From Ligula intestinalis (taxonomy: Eukaryota; Platyhelminthes; Cestoda; Diphyllobothriidea; Diphyllobothriidae), in contig JAYGXS010000008.1 in the NCBI GenBank assembly GCA_036362985.1, forward strand, positions 9,057,401-9,121,400: a stretch of 64,000 bases of DNA, written 5' to 3'. A program made the translations under genes and the position numbers. Every line of letters begins with the position of its first letter. Position 1 is the stretch's first letter. Below the pieces are notes generated by a model. The model made no database searches. It was not told the origin of the DNA and saw nothing but the letters and a program-made list of their open reading frames with translations. Of the stretch, positions 1-11,702 are shown piece after piece.

Positions 1-1127
1 CGCGTTAGCAGTGGTGGGCTTTCGGAGATGCTCGCCTATGTGAAGTGAGTTACCACATTATAAATCCCCGGCCTGCGGTTAAGTGACAGTGAAGTTGCAT
101 TACTTCCAGCTGATAACTGGCTTGTCACAATTTTATGTACAGCCTTTGAACCAAAAACCCATCTTATATCCACGCAATATTTTTTTCCTGACGCCGGCAA
201 TAACATCTTTTGAGTAGCTTTATCGATTTTTGCCTATCAGCTGCTAGAATGATGTGTACTGAGGCTTGAGGATGTCCTTACAACTAATCAATAATGTTGG
301 TGATTCATTCGATTATCTGACTAATAAGAATTTCTGTGAGTAATTTTGTGCATGCAGATTATGGCAGTGCAGCGTAATCCTATCAGCTTTTTTCACTTTG
401 AACTGTAAATTATGATTCAAAGCGAAAGACAGTGTGGTTGCTCGATCTTTCCAAAATGAATACACCTTCATCCAATGACAGGGGAAATGAGAGGAGGGCA
501 AGGCTTTTCTACGAGACTGCCTGATGACAAAATTTTCCCCCGCCCAGGCTTCTTACGGAAATCGGGATTAAAGGTTTAGTGCTCGATTAAGGCGTAGGCA
601 AATGTGTGTTTACTGCATGATAAGCACACAGTGGGAAATAAATTAAGGCCGCGTGTAAGCGTTTTACTGAATTAAAAACATACATTAAAAGCACACGGAA
701 GGAACAAAATTGGCCAACAAAAGGATGCCTATAGACCACTAACATCATTAGAAGGACTGCCATTAGTTAACATAATCAAGGGCATGTTCGGATACCTGCT
801 GAAAATGTAGAAGTAGATTTTTATTATTAATCACAGAAAAAAGCGGCCTCGCAAGAAAGCCCTACCGGAGGAAGATATTAGACGACGAATACTTTTAGGG
901 AGATGAAGCAAACTTCGCCGAAATTCCCAAGTGGCCTTCTAATGAGGCGTGACGGAAGTGGCGAGGGCAGTACTTCCTGCTATGAAACTTAAGGATAGAC
1001 TAAGGTTGAATTGGAGCATTCTGGTGAGCATGGCAACGGCTTACCATTGTGTAATAAGACTTTCGTCACACCTCCAGGCTGCAATCGTGACCGCCCGGTT
1101 TCCCGCCGGAGACCGTCCCGACCTATT
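1..1127. other. AT-rich sequence, nothing recognised
   Basis: I see no coding region, RNA gene or known element here. Open frames are short, overlap on both strands and lack domain motifs. Confidence 0.5.
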
Positions 1128-1400
1128 TCCAAAAATACGTTCCAAGGTTGCTGTTTCCGGCTTACGTGTTCAACACCAACTGCCTCAAGGTCATCCACTA
1201 CTATCTCACTCAGTACTTTCTGACGCACTGATCTGCAGAGATTGGACCGACTTCCACTTGGACCCACACACGTGCCTCCAGGTAGTCGCGGCTGGCCAAG
1301 CGCCACCTGAATGCATCCCTTCCCCTCACCCTCGACCGACACAACCTACGCCATCAGACACGACACTACTTGGGTAGTGTCCCACGCACCGATGGTCATT
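1128..1400 (+). repeat. LTR fragment of the TRIM-like family
   Basis: This segment aligns by eye with the LTRs at 57,993 and 59,233. Shared landmarks run in the same order: a GTTGC...GTGTTCAA start, CTGCC(T/C)CAA(A/G)GTCATC, a CCTTTCCC(C) block, and TACGCCA followed by CACACGCACC-like sequence. The 3' part is missing because a SINE-like repeat follows directly at about 1,413. It is an old, truncated, non-coding copy; open frames on both strands are incidental. Confidence 0.5.
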
Positions 1401-1412
1401 GCCATCTGACAC

Positions 1413-1644
1413 GGGAACCACAGCAGACGCGTTTTCGTCGCGTTCCCACCCGCCCTCACGGCGGCCAAGGTCTGCTACACCAAACCTCCCTACGGTGGAT
1501 CTATCTCTCCTCCTGTCCATCTGTGTTTCTGATGACGGAGCAGCCCCTCCCGACCATACTGCTCCGACTCCTCCTCCTCCTCCTCCTCCTCGCCTTCGGG
1601 ATTGAAGCCCACCCGCGGGGCTCCTGATCCAACAAGGGCTACTA
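1413..1644 (-). repeat. SINE-like repeat D, copy 1
   Basis: Reverse-complement copy of the repeats at 24,259-24,658 and 54,668-54,881. It shares GGGAACCACAGCAGACGCG at one end, AAGGTCTGCTACACCAAACC in the middle, a (CTC)n run at about 1,566-1,592, and CAACAAGGGCTACTA at the other end. I could not identify a clean target duplication for this copy. It has no coding capacity. Confidence 0.6.
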
Positions 1645-1689
1645 ACGAGCTACAGTTGGTAGATAAACTCATGCAATAAGTTCAAAAAC

Positions 1690-2935
1690 GTAATAAAAGT
1701 CATTTTGTGCGAAGTCGGCTTACGCGGCGTGCCCCCAACCTAATAGAGCAGTAAAGTTAGGACCATAAGTTAGAAAAAGTCAGAGTTTGGTTGAGAAAAT
1801 ACTATTTATTAGCATAGAAAAATGTAATTTTCACAAAAATCTGCAAACTCAAGAAATGGCAATATGAAAAGGTGCTGGTCCAATGTGAAATAAAAGTGTG
1901 TTTAAGGCATGGGAATGGAAAAGGATGGCAAGATAATACAGAATAAGTACAAATACAAAAATTTATAAACTAAATGTTTACCAATAACATTTAAACTTGC
2001 ACTGAATGTGTCAGAAATGGATGTAGTCACCTTAGGTACAATTGTTTCCAAATTTTGAATCTTCGGACACATTTCCGTATTTAATGCACGAAAAGATTCT
2101 TGCGTGCTTTGTATCAATTTCTGTTGACAATTGCAAAAAGATTTTCTATGGAAATCACATCTGGCCTGTTGAGCGGAATAAAAATACATTGACGGCCACA
2201 CACGTATAGGCTGGCTGTTTACTAAAAAGTTAGATTACGGTTGTACTTGTAACCAAATTCATACCATCTTGTGTACGTTGAAAGAAATCTCCGTTTGTCA
2301 CATTTAAAAAATTATTTCGAGAGTTCGAGTGCGACGAGCAGCAAACTGCTTTGGAAATGCTGCTGAACACTTTACGAATCTCACAGTTTTGAGTTGTTTG
2401 TCCATAAATACCGATTTCGTTCAACCTATTTACCGAAAACGTAGAAATAAGAAATATCTTAAAAGCATTTACCTATATATTGACTTCTTAAACATTCCTC
2501 CTTTGATACCTGCCTTTGTGGGTCATGACTTTAAAATCGCCCAAACATGTCAACTAATTGCCGAGAAAAATTAATTTCCACAACAAAAGCCGAGAATGAA
2601 AATGACTACGATTAATTAAAAAACTTTCAAGAACAATTTACCTCCTCAAAAAACGTTTTAGTTAGATATTTCGATGTCAAATATCTGTGTACGATACGTT
2701 TTTCGAAGTTAAAGTCAAGATCAAAATGGCATATTTTGACCGGTTTTTGACTTCCCTAAAACTGAGAGGAAAAACATTGTGCTGGAAATGAAAGAACTTA
2801 CATTTATACGTAAACCAGAGCAGTTTTCAATGCGTTCTTTTACTTCAAGGTAGTGTTCTTCGATTTTAATTGGGCAACAGAGTGACCCAAAATATCCTCC
2901 AATATCTTTCAACATGATAATCTTCTACTTCTTCG
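1690..2935. repeat. AT-rich dispersed repeat F, copy 1
   Basis: About 1.2 kb with collinear blocks shared with 10,190-11,045. Shared anchors are a GCGGCGTGCCCCC-like start, GAGGCTGGCTGTTTACTAAA at about 2,210, GTTAGATTACGGTTGT, TTGCCGAGAAAAA at about 2,562, AAAGTCAAGATCAAAATGG and TTTTTGACTTCCCTAAA. Further partial copies lie at 35,325-35,890 and 37,585-38,410. There is no convincing protein and the class is unknown; it may be an old non-autonomous DNA transposon or an untranslated element part. Confidence 0.55.
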
Positions 2936-4640
2936 GTTTGGAGTTTTGATATTTATTGATTTTCGCCTATATTTTGACAAAATTTGTTTGGATGTAGTTT
3001 ACGAGGTTAATTAGAAAACATATGAGATTACGAGGGAGGCCATCTAACGTCAAATAGGCCTACTAATTTCGGCGTAGTAAAACACATTTTTGCGTCTTGT
3101 AAGTTTATTATTTATCTTTAGGGCACCAAACTTAACAGATTTGTAGAGCGAAATTGGTTAACTAGATTCATCAAGCTTTTCTCGACTCTAATCCTGTATC
3201 TTGTAAGTACACTAACATCAATTTCATGGACGCAAAAAAAATTCTCTGTAGTAAACAAATACAATTAAACTTTTTCTGCTCTTTTTGAATGTTTTTTTAT
3301 ACCTCAGCACGCACAAATATGAATCTTTTCTCCGCAGTGCTTGATAGCATAGGAAATTTCTTGGTAATCAACAGACGTTGGATTTCGCCCATGCCTGCTT
3401 ATATTTTCTCAAAGTTTACTGCCCTGAACGGAATGAACTTCTATTAAACAGCATTTTGCGCCTCAAGCCAACCCAATGAACTAAATAAACGACCTCAAGT
3501 TTGTGTTAAATCCCTCAATCCCCAACCTTGCATCAGATATGTGACCTACTGTGCCTGACACAGCAATTGGGAGTTCTTTACACAATAAATCTCTTTCACA
3601 AGCGCCTTCAGCTTTTTACCCATTACTCGGGATTTGGCCTGAAGGTTGTAGAGCTCCAAGTACAATCACTACTTAGACGTTACAGATTGTCCCGTAGTGT
3701 AAGTATAGTGGTATTTTTAGGCACTTGTGAGTCCAGTTAGTTTGAAGGTCACAGGAAAGTGAACCTACAATATCTCACCTAATACAATTTTCCTAAATTA
3801 ACTAAACATCACTAAGCCATCTGGAAGCAGTCCGAAGGTATCCACCAGAGCACAAAACGAATGATGAAAGACCTCCAAATAAATGGGAACTTAAAATAAG
3901 TATTCAAAGTACTATTTCGTTGAGTAAAAAACACATGTCTCTTGACAAGCAGAAAATTTTAAAACGTGAAAATTTCAGTCGTGTAAGTCGACGCAAGTTT
4001 CGGAAGTACATAATGCTTGTTTATGCAAACAACGGACTCAATAACACAGTAAACGCGCAGAAGCGATCAAAAAATATTTTTACATACATTTGCACTACAT
4101 ATCCTCCCAGAAGTGTAGCTTCATATGAAGTCTGGGTGTGCTATGTCCAACTATGCATTGAAAACCTTTTTTGTGAGAAATCCATATATTTTTTCGGCTT
4201 CTGCATTGTTCGAAATGTCGTTGATTAAAACAAAGAGGATTTCGCATGAGTACGCTGGTAATCACAGTTTGTACTAGGTCACATGTCGACAGGCCGGTCA
4301 GTGACTACTTAATTTAAATAGAATTGACAGGTACAGTCATAAGTAAAACATGCTGTGTTTATTAAGAAAAAAATGTTTTTCGTCAAAATATATATGTGAT
4401 TTTGAAGATGGTAATCAATGAAAAATTTAATGGCACCATAAATTTCTCGAGAGCTCATCAGTTTTATCCACTCATTGTGTTGAATGATCACGAATGAGAA
4501 AAAACTACGAAATTGAATTTGTACAGAAAGGTCATAGGTCCTAGTCACGTACAGAAGGAAAGTTAAAACGAAGTGGAAGGGGAAACAGGGAAAATGAGTT
4601 GCGGGGAAAATGGGGCAGAGGAATGTGCAAATCTGGGGGC
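2936..4640. other. AT-rich sequence, nothing recognised
   Basis: Low-complexity A/T-rich sequence. The longest frame (3,920-4,228, 102 codons) has no recognisable motif and a composition like translated AT-rich DNA. I do not call it a gene. Confidence 0.45.
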
Positions 4641-4644
4641 CTGT

Positions 4645-4980
4645 AGTTACCAAGGCGAGGCTAGGTTAGCCACATGCTCCAACTGTTTGCATAGGTCCGG
4701 TTTAGAGCGTCTAATATAAGCTGCCTCCCAGATAGCGCAAGATTCGAGATGTTCGTGCTTGAACAAGAACTCGGAAAGAAGCATTGATTACCATCTTCAA
4801 GTTCTCTCCGGGAACATCATGCTTCAAATATGTGATTTTCTTGCTGACAATGGAGTCCGTTGAATTTCAAACTGTCCTTGAACCATCAATAAATGCTTTG
4901 TAGTTTTCTGTGATGTCGGTGGTTTGTCAATAAAAGCAGGTTCTGTGCTAAGCATACATTACAACCATCAACATATATTT
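4645..4980. repeat. dispersed repeat G, copy 1
   Basis: Weak collinear similarity to 11,703-11,942: TTGCATAGGTC, TAGCGCAA.(G/A).TTCGA, ACTCGGAAAG, then ACAACCATCAA near the right end. No coding content. Type unknown. Confidence 0.4.
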
Positions 4981-5157
4981 CTAGAAAGCCCTAACCGAAG
5001 GAGCGAATGTTTGGATATTTTTTATCATGTAGATGTTCGTTTGGGCCAGATTTGAAGACTGTAGCGGTTTTGCCTGGAGCACTACAGTCACCAGGCAAAA
5101 ATTTTAAGTTGTAGGTAAAAGCTGAAGACACCTCTGGAGAAAATTTATTGTATATAC

Positions 5158-6118
5158 AGTAGTCACCGAAGATCACGCAACATGTTGACATATACGAAAG
5201 ATTGATACTCTTTCGCTCATTGGCATTGACTCAAGTTGTGATACTGATTATCGTGCAGTCTATTCTGAAGTCAGTCATGATAGGATGCGGACTTTTTAAC
5301 GAGCTTCGTCTGACAACTAGCAAAACATATATATTGTAAACATGAATACTTAAGTAGTACACACTTTATTATTTATTTTGACTGCCTTTATAAATTCAAA
5401 TACATTTTATGGAAAACATGCACGAAAAATTATTTCTTGTACTTATTTGATACTAAATTATGCCTTCCTTAAATATTATACTCAAAGAGAGGATATCTTT
5501 CGGTTTCAAAAAATTCGCTCAATTGCCGAATAATTTTCTAGCCTAGTGACTGCCACTGGCACTGTGTACATCCTGTTTAAGGAAATGTATGTTTTCGCCT
5601 AGAGTTTGAGGTAGAAGTTACATAGTTGTTATAAAATATTGAAATAGACGTGGAACATATTTTATGTAGTATAGGGAGCATGATTAAATTGACGGATACG
5701 ATGTATTATGAATAAACACTTCACAATTGTAAAAATAGCTCATAATTAGCAACACTTTCAGAACCAAAACTGCCCCTCCTTTACGTATAATATTTAAAGA
5801 ATGCATAATTGGCTATCAAACAAGTATAAGAAATAATTTTTCTCGTGCAAGTTTCCATAAAATATATTTGAATTTATAAATACAGTCAAAATAAATGATC
5901 AAAAGGCATAGTTCATAAATAGCCAGTTTTAAAAGAGATACGTTTTGCTAGTGGTTAGAACGAAGCTAGGTAAAAAGCTTGCATCCTTTCATGACTGAAA
6001 TGACTTCAGAATAGACTACACGAAAATCATTATCACAACTTGAGCCAATACCGATAAGCGAAAGAGTAGCAATCGTTCGCATATGTCGGCATGTTGCGTG
6101 GTTTTCAGCGACTCGACT
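5158..6118. mobile_element. foldback element with long terminal inverted repeats
   Basis: The left arm (about 5,158-5,490) and the right arm (about 5,780-6,118) are imperfect reverse complements over roughly 300 bp each. They flank a spacer of roughly 290 bp. Outer landmarks are CACGCAACATG at 5,174 and CATGTTGCGTG at 6,090. Inner landmarks are TTGACTCAAGTTGTGAT against ATCACAACTTGAGCCAA, and TTAAATATTATAC against GTATAATATTTAA. No transposase is present. The structure fits a foldback or MITE-like non-autonomous DNA transposon, although an inverted duplication is possible. The target duplication is not resolved. Confidence 0.65.
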
Positions 6119-6239
6119 GACACTAGCCGGAGCGCGCGCTCGTTAATGCCGCTACAGCCGCGGTCGGTGACTCTGAGGACAGTGGAGGGCGAGAACTGTG
6201 GTGCTGCTGATTGGTTGATTATGGGGTGCTCGGTTAATT

Positions 6240-6500
6240 GCTGTCCCAGATCACAGTGACCACTGGCGAAGCCAGGCCTAATGTAGACTACGTCCAGTCG
6301 TGCCTGAGAGAGAATGAGACAGTGGTGACGGTTGCTTAAGTACGATTTCGGAGCATGTCCACGTGTTCTCCAATTGGTGCGTGTGCCATTACCCGAAGCT
6401 TGTCGTGCCTGCCGGCGTAGGCTGTATCGGCGGATCGTGGGGAAAAGGACATGTTCGAGTGGCGCTTGGGCAGCCGCGACTGCCTAAACGTAAGTGTATT
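6240..6500 (-). repeat. LTR fragment of the TRIM-like family (minus)
   Basis: Reverse-complement match to the 3' two-thirds of the LTRs at 57,993 and 59,233. It shares CACTGGCGAAGCCAGG, CGTCCAGTCGTGCCTGAGAG, GAATGAGACAGTGGT and GGTGCGTGTG. Truncated, non-coding. Confidence 0.5.
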
Positions 6501-6741
6501 GAAGTCTCTCAAGTGTCTGCAGATTGGCGCGTCTCTCGTAAAAATCTCATTGCAGAAAAAAAGAACATTCACAACCAAATTAAGCGACTAATATACTTTC
6601 CGTTAATTGTAAAACTTTCTCTAATCAGGACCCTATTTAGAAAATGCTTTCTACATTGCTTTTCTTTACACAGTAACGCTGAAAAAAGCACACTGCCAGA
6701 TTCTTTCACTCTTTTCAATTAAAACGCAAACGTTAAATATC

Positions 6742-7208
6742 TGCAGTGAGTCGTGCCTGGCCGACTAACTCGCCTCAAAGTGCACTTTCCCAAAGGCTTA
6801 TCGATGCGGTTTCTCGAAGTCTGGATCAGCCAATCATAGTCCCCGCATTGGGCAGGCGACGAATGGCATGCTTACACGCGGTCCCCATGCAAGCTGCCTC
6901 TTTGCCCAAAATCTCCAGGCCGACCTAGCCGATGAAAGCTCTCCCCCTCTCTGTCTTCTGACTCGACTTCTTTTAGACCTGACTTGGGATTGCGCCTAGC
7001 AGCGGCGCGGTCGCGCCGATGCTGCCTATCCAACTGGCCTCACGGTCGGACGCCCTGCAAGACCAACTAGCAACCTTCGCTTTATCCCTTCTGCAAACAA
7101 TACACTGTTCCGTCTACTCTGCCTTCCCAAGACTTCTCAAATATCGTAATGAACCGGGCCCTGAAGATTATAGGTGTTAAGGTTTACCGCCTCAGCCTTA
7201 GCTCCTAT
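6742..7208 (+). repeat. solo LTR, subfamily A
   Basis: Sense-strand copy that aligns end to end with the reverse complement of 39,990-40,468. Both begin TG(C/T)AG and continue TCGTGCCTGGC. They share CCAAAATCTCCAGGCCGACC, TCTGTCTTCT, a GTAAGCAAT/GCAAACAAT signal and CTGTTCCGTCTACTCT, and end CCTTAGCTCCTAT. There is no primer binding site or internal region beside it, so it reads as a solo LTR. The 3' boundary is good to a few bases. TATC occurs at the left flank and within the right end, so its duplication is ambiguous. Confidence 0.7.
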
Positions 7209-7209
7209 C

Positions 7210-8655
7210 TCTTCATATTGCAGCCGCTTTCGCTGTCATTTTAGGCCACAAGGCTGCCTTATACGATTGCGAATGCACAGCTAGATGAATATATAAATGC
7301 TAGTGTGGTGATATAATGGTTTGCCAGTCCCATTTCTTTATTACGTTCAAGCAGAAACTAGAACGCTCAACTTTTACGGTTTCTCGTAATGCACTCGCAC
7401 ATCGCGGGAAAATATTAGCACAGTCAAACTAAAGATTGCCTGTAGTGATTGTTATTTCACACAGATGTGCAAATCTAACATTTACAATCTAAAAAGCGTC
7501 AGATTTTCTGTAAAACTAACCCCCTTTTTTCTCGCAACCTCCTTCTCACGGCTTACGTCTGACCAAAAGCCCAATGTTTGGGGGTGGCAAGTCTTTTTTA
7601 AAGTAAAAACTTACCGGGGGTAGTACGTTCTGCGTAAAATCAAGCACAGGCTTAGATGCGATAGAAAGTAAGCCGAATATAGGGGGCAATTTAGATGTAT
7701 GCTCATCTGTATAGACATTTTAACCGGCAAAATAAATAAAAAGCATATTATGCCTGCAACACAGAGATATTTTCCCGAACGGATTAGAAAAAAAATAATT
7801 AAATTTGCGGTGTTTTAGGTTTTAAATTTGCGAAAATTCCCATCGTAAATATCGTAAATATAGGTTTTTTCGGTAAATTCTCTTCAAACCTGTACATTCA
7901 TGTGGTAATTAAATAAATAATTTATGCGGATTGGTGGAATGAAGAAGTGCTGTTGTCAAGGCCAATGAGAGTGGGGTGGGGGGAATTGAGGTTAAAATGT
8001 CAGTGCCTAGGCGGACCGGTGGCCGGGACAGATGATGAGGTGCGCGCACAGCTTATTTATTTAACTACCATATAAATGTACCGGCCTGAGGCTAATCTGG
8101 CAGAAGCAAACTTATCTTTTAAGGTTTTTGAGTGTTTGAAATGGATAACTTCATTTCCACCATCATGTTTCATGAGTAAAGTCACGTTTTGTGAGCCATC
8201 TGACCTGCTTGCAGGGCGGCATACCGAAATACTTCTTTGATCTACGGCTTCAGGTAAAAGCTCGTGCTGTGATGACCAGTCAAATAAACCAACAAAACGA
8301 TAAGTTTTCCACCTTTTCTTCGCTGGTAGGCTTCCGATTAGTTACCTGTCTTGCAACTGAATAAATAATCCTTGCAATCCACAGGCAGAGTCCAGAATAA
8401 TATATCAAAAATAATCTGTAGATAGTATGTTTTTCAGAAAAGTTGGCATTTTTTAAGAGAAGGAGAGATAAAGTGGCAGGCTCAGAAATCAGTTTGTTAT
8501 GAACTTCGTGATATGGCGAATACTACTGCTGAAAAAGTTGACAATTTTTTTCACCCACAACATATTCTGCTTGCTAAACAGGCGAATAAGTACATTTACC
8601 GATGAATTAATATTAATAGGAAAAACCCGTCACTACGATATTCTGATGCGGTTCG
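7210..8655. other. AT-rich sequence, nothing recognised
   Basis: I see no element ends, tRNA-like structures or plausible exons. Short open frames only. Confidence 0.4.
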
Positions 8656-8659
8656 TTAG

Positions 8660-9135
8660 GAGGAGAGAAGTTGGTGTGGGACCAGACTGTTAGAAGCAGT
8701 TTTTTCTGTACAGAAGGAAGTGGAGAATAGGTAAGAAGCGATTGAGTATCAGACGAGCTGCGCAGTGTCCGAAGTCGTAGCCTGGCGGCAGTCAGCCCAG
8801 CGGCCACCAAGGCCACTAAGGATTCGCGATGGAATCTGAAACGTCAGGACAATAAAACTCTTGTTCTAGTGATCGCTTCTTCTTCTGAGTGTTCTTTGTC
8901 TTAGTCAGCATTGAAGGTGATTGGTCAGACCTTGGGAGGTGATTGGCCAGACCAGGCTAGGGTTCGCATGTGTGCCCCAGTCGCGCGAGGCCAAAGGTTG
9001 AGCGTCGGTGTGTGCGCGCACTGGCCACCATGGGGTATCGAGAATTGATGCATTCTGCGGTCACTGTGGTCGGGCGACCGTCTGGCATCACGTGACCTCG
9101 TGTATGTGTGACGTGCGCGGGTTGGAAGGGCTACA
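8660..9135 (-). repeat. solo LTR (minus), with a PLE-end-like insert
   Basis: Minus-sense LTR related to the copy at 48,518-48,976. Shared blocks are TTCTGTACAGAAGGAAG, CTGGCGGCAGTCA(G/T)CCCAGCGGCCACC, TGAAGG(T/G)(G/T)ATTGG and CACGTGACCTCGTGTATG. It ends GGGCTACA. The LTR is interrupted at about 8,806-8,890 by a short unit of repeat H. The left end is truncated or diverged, so no target duplication could be read. Confidence 0.6.
8806..8890 (+). repeat. repeat H (PLE-3'-end-like, hammerhead-like) inside an LTR
   Basis: Contains a small hairpin with GATTC and GAATC arms, then TGAAACGTCAGG, AATAAA, and a GTGATCGCTTCTTCTTCT tail. The same order occurs at 12,955, at 12,490 (minus) and at 37,255. 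Comparison with the LTRs at 48,740 and 63,510 shows the unit is foreign: GCGGCCACC is followed by GTCTTTGTCAGC-like sequence in those copies but is split here. The core position that reads CTGATGA elsewhere is CTAAGG here, so it would not be an active ribozyme. Confidence 0.55.
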
Positions 9136-9534
9136 GCCACGACAGATGTTTTCCTCCACTACATTTTCTTGCGTTTTGAAGGGATCCCTCTGCAGTGGCA
9201 TAAAATCTATTCATGAGATTTTGGGTACAGCATACGCGTATGTTCATCACAACGCGTGAAGCCCATCGGGAGCAGTTGTGACTCGTGCGGCGTGATTTGC
9301 CTTATAGTGAAGGCAGCTGCTATGACATTCGCGACTGTGGTGTTCGACTGGTAGTTCAAGTTCAGGTCGATAGGAGCTGAGCGAGGATATAGTGGCGGGT
9401 CTGATATATGACTTTCGTCTAAACGTGCCACTGTAGCGTCTAAAAATAGTACGTGTATTCTGAGCACTGTAATAATCAGACCAAAATCCCCAGTAGAAGC
9501 TGAAGGCACCTGTCGGAAGGATTTATTGTATACA

Positions 9535-9790
9535 GAACTCCCAATTGCGAAGCCAGGGCTAATGTTATTTGCGTCCAGTCATGTCTGAGAGAGCATGGGA
9601 CAGTGGTGGCAGTTGCTTAGTTAGGGTTGCAGAGCAGGTACAAGTGCTCTCTAAATGGTGCGTGTGACCTTACCTGAGGAGTGTCGTGTCTGGTGACGTA
9701 GATTGCATCGGCCGAGGGTGGGAGAAATGGGCGTAATTAAGTGGAGCCGACTACCTGGACGCACGTGCGTGTCCGAGTGGAAGTCGGCCA
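9535..9790 (-). repeat. LTR fragment of the TRIM-like family (minus)
   Basis: Shares GCGAAGCCAGGGCTAATGTT, CGTCCAGTC.TG.CTGAGAGAG, GACAGTGGTGGCAGTTGC and GGTGCGTGTGACC with the reverse complement of 57,993-58,380 and with 6,240-6,500. Truncated, non-coding. Confidence 0.5.
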
Positions 9791-10082
9791 GGTGTCAGTG
9801 CGTCTGAAAACTCTGACTGAGACAGTGAATGGCCGCGAGGTAGTTGGCCTTGAACAAAGAAGCCGAACAGAGCTATTTTGGGCACCGGCTACACCACCAG
9901 TCAGCTCATACTGAAGTTGTGGCTGGCGGTTGCTCGTTCGTCTGACAGTCAAATTCCTTTTGTCTATTCTCTGTTCTTTCTGCACACACTAAACTATCCC
10001 TACCACTCTGACCATTCTCCTAAGGAACCGGGGCCTGAAGATCACAGTTACTAAGGTTTAACTTAATTTACCTCCTTCGATA
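9791..10082 (+). repeat. 3' part of a sense-strand LTR
   Basis: Shows the 3' LTR signature: CGTCTGACAGTCAA, CTGTTCTTTCTGCACACACTAAACTATCC, CTCCTAAGGAACCGGGGCCTGAAGATCAC, TAAGGTTTAACTTAATTTACC and a terminal TCCTTCGATA. This matches the ends at 17,992 and 18,535. The 5' end is merged with the preceding fragment, so the start is approximate. Confidence 0.5.
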
Positions 10083-10189
10083 TAGAAATATTGAAAAATA
10101 ATGTCGGACAGCATTAAAAACTACTGCGTACGAAAATTATTTTTTGCGGTACAGTAGATCGTCCAACTCGTGAAATGTCGTGGTCTAGC

Positions 10190-11045
10190 GATGAAAATTC
10201 ATGTTGCGCGAAATCAGCGCACGCGGTGTCCCCCCAATTTTTACTGCGGTAAACTAAGTACGATAAGTAAAAAAGACATAGGTTGGTTGACAAGGTACTA
10301 AAATTACTAATGTACTACTAGGAATCAGATCTGGGCTATTGACCGGCATAAAAATAGATCCGAGGCCACACACGGAGAGGCTGGCTGTTTACTAAAAAAG
10401 TTAGATTACGGTTGTTCTTGTAGTCAAATTCATACCACCTTGTGTACATTGAGAGAAATGTCCTACCGTAAAATTTCTCTGTAATTACTTCAAGAGTATG
10501 AAAACGCTGAGGTTCCGATACATCTTGAAATGCCGCTTCACGCTTTATACTTTTCAGTGTTTTGCTGGATTGTACATAAATATCGACTTTTTTCTATGTA
10601 TTTACCAAAACCTTCAAAATAAGATATTTCGTAAAAGTATTTACCTAAATAATAATTTTTTTAAATTATTTCTTATGCAGCTGTCTGTTTGGATCATGGG
10701 TTTAGAATCACCCAAACATTTCAACTTATTGCCGAGAAAAATGAACGTCCATGACAAACGTCGCGAAGGAATATGCCTAAGATTAATTTTAAAAAAGCGC
10801 TTTAATTAGATATTTCGGCGTCGAATGTCTGTGTTTTTGCATTTTTGAAGATAAAGTCAAGATTAAAATGGGAAAGTTTGACCAGTTTTTGGACTTCCCT
10901 AAAGATTAGAGATATATTTTCTGTTAAAAATGAAAAAATTCACTTTTCTATCTATACCGGAGCACTTTTAAATATATTTGTTTACTTCTAGGCTCCGTTC
11001 TACGATAACAGAAACAGAGCAGCGTGGCAAAATATCAATGAGGCC
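10190..11045. repeat. AT-rich dispersed repeat F, copy 2
   Basis: Collinear with 1,690-2,935 but shorter in the middle. Shared blocks include GAGGCTGGCTGTTTACTAAA, GTTAGATTACGGTTGT, CATACCACCTTGTGTAC, TTGCCGAGAAAAATGA and GACTTCCCTAAAG. A 103-codon open frame inside it (10,498-10,809) is not conserved with copy 1, so I do not call it a gene. Confidence 0.55.
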
Positions 11046-11400
11046 ACTTGCAGAGATTTCTTGGACTCAGAGAACGCCGTTGCTCAAGCCCCGTTTACTA
11101 AGGTGGAAACGTTTGCCTTATGGTTTATATTTTGTTGAGTAGTTTATTAAGGAGCATTTTAAGGCACATCTGTTTGCTCTCCTTTACGGGGAGGCAAACA
11201 CATTATGCTTATTCAGTAGACTTAATTACTTTTAAACATTTTTTCCCGACATGAACTGAACACAAGCATACAGCGGGATTTTTCGGTGCCAAACGATTCC
11301 GTGGTGGCTCACCAATGGTAACCCCATCTCTTTATAACACAGATAACGAAGAGAAGCACATGGCAGTTGGAATTTGCACAGAAAATCTATGCATAGCAGC

Positions 11401-11568
11401 AAGATGATTTGGTAGTATAGACAGAGAGTATTGTCAGCAAAGACAAGGGAGACTGGAATTTGGCCGTTTCTGGCTTATTAGCCATCATCAGCCAGTCATA
11501 CGCAAACCCAACTGGTGCCCCACCCGAGGCTCGAACTCGCAACCTTCTTGATCAGAGTCAAACTTTGT
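11401..11568 (-). repeat. tRNA-derived SINE S, truncated (minus)
   Basis: Reverse complement of the SINE body seen at 19,871 and 20,801: GCGAGTTCGAGCCTCGGGTG (B-box region), then ACTGGCTGATGATGGCTAATAAGCCAG and GACTGG.A. The A-box half of the tRNA-like head is missing. A plus-strand piece of the same SINE's 3' tail follows directly (about 11,569-11,645, GACAGGTGAGTTCCGTTAGC), so the locus is rearranged. Confidence 0.6.
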
Positions 11569-11702
11569 CAGGACCTCCGTCGAAGTCCAAGTCAGAGCGG
11601 GACAGGTGAGTTCCGTTAGCGGTCAAGTGAATGCTCATCAACGAATAGAGAGATCATTGTTTACTGCAGAGAATGATAAATGGGGAATAAATCTAGACGT
11701 GA

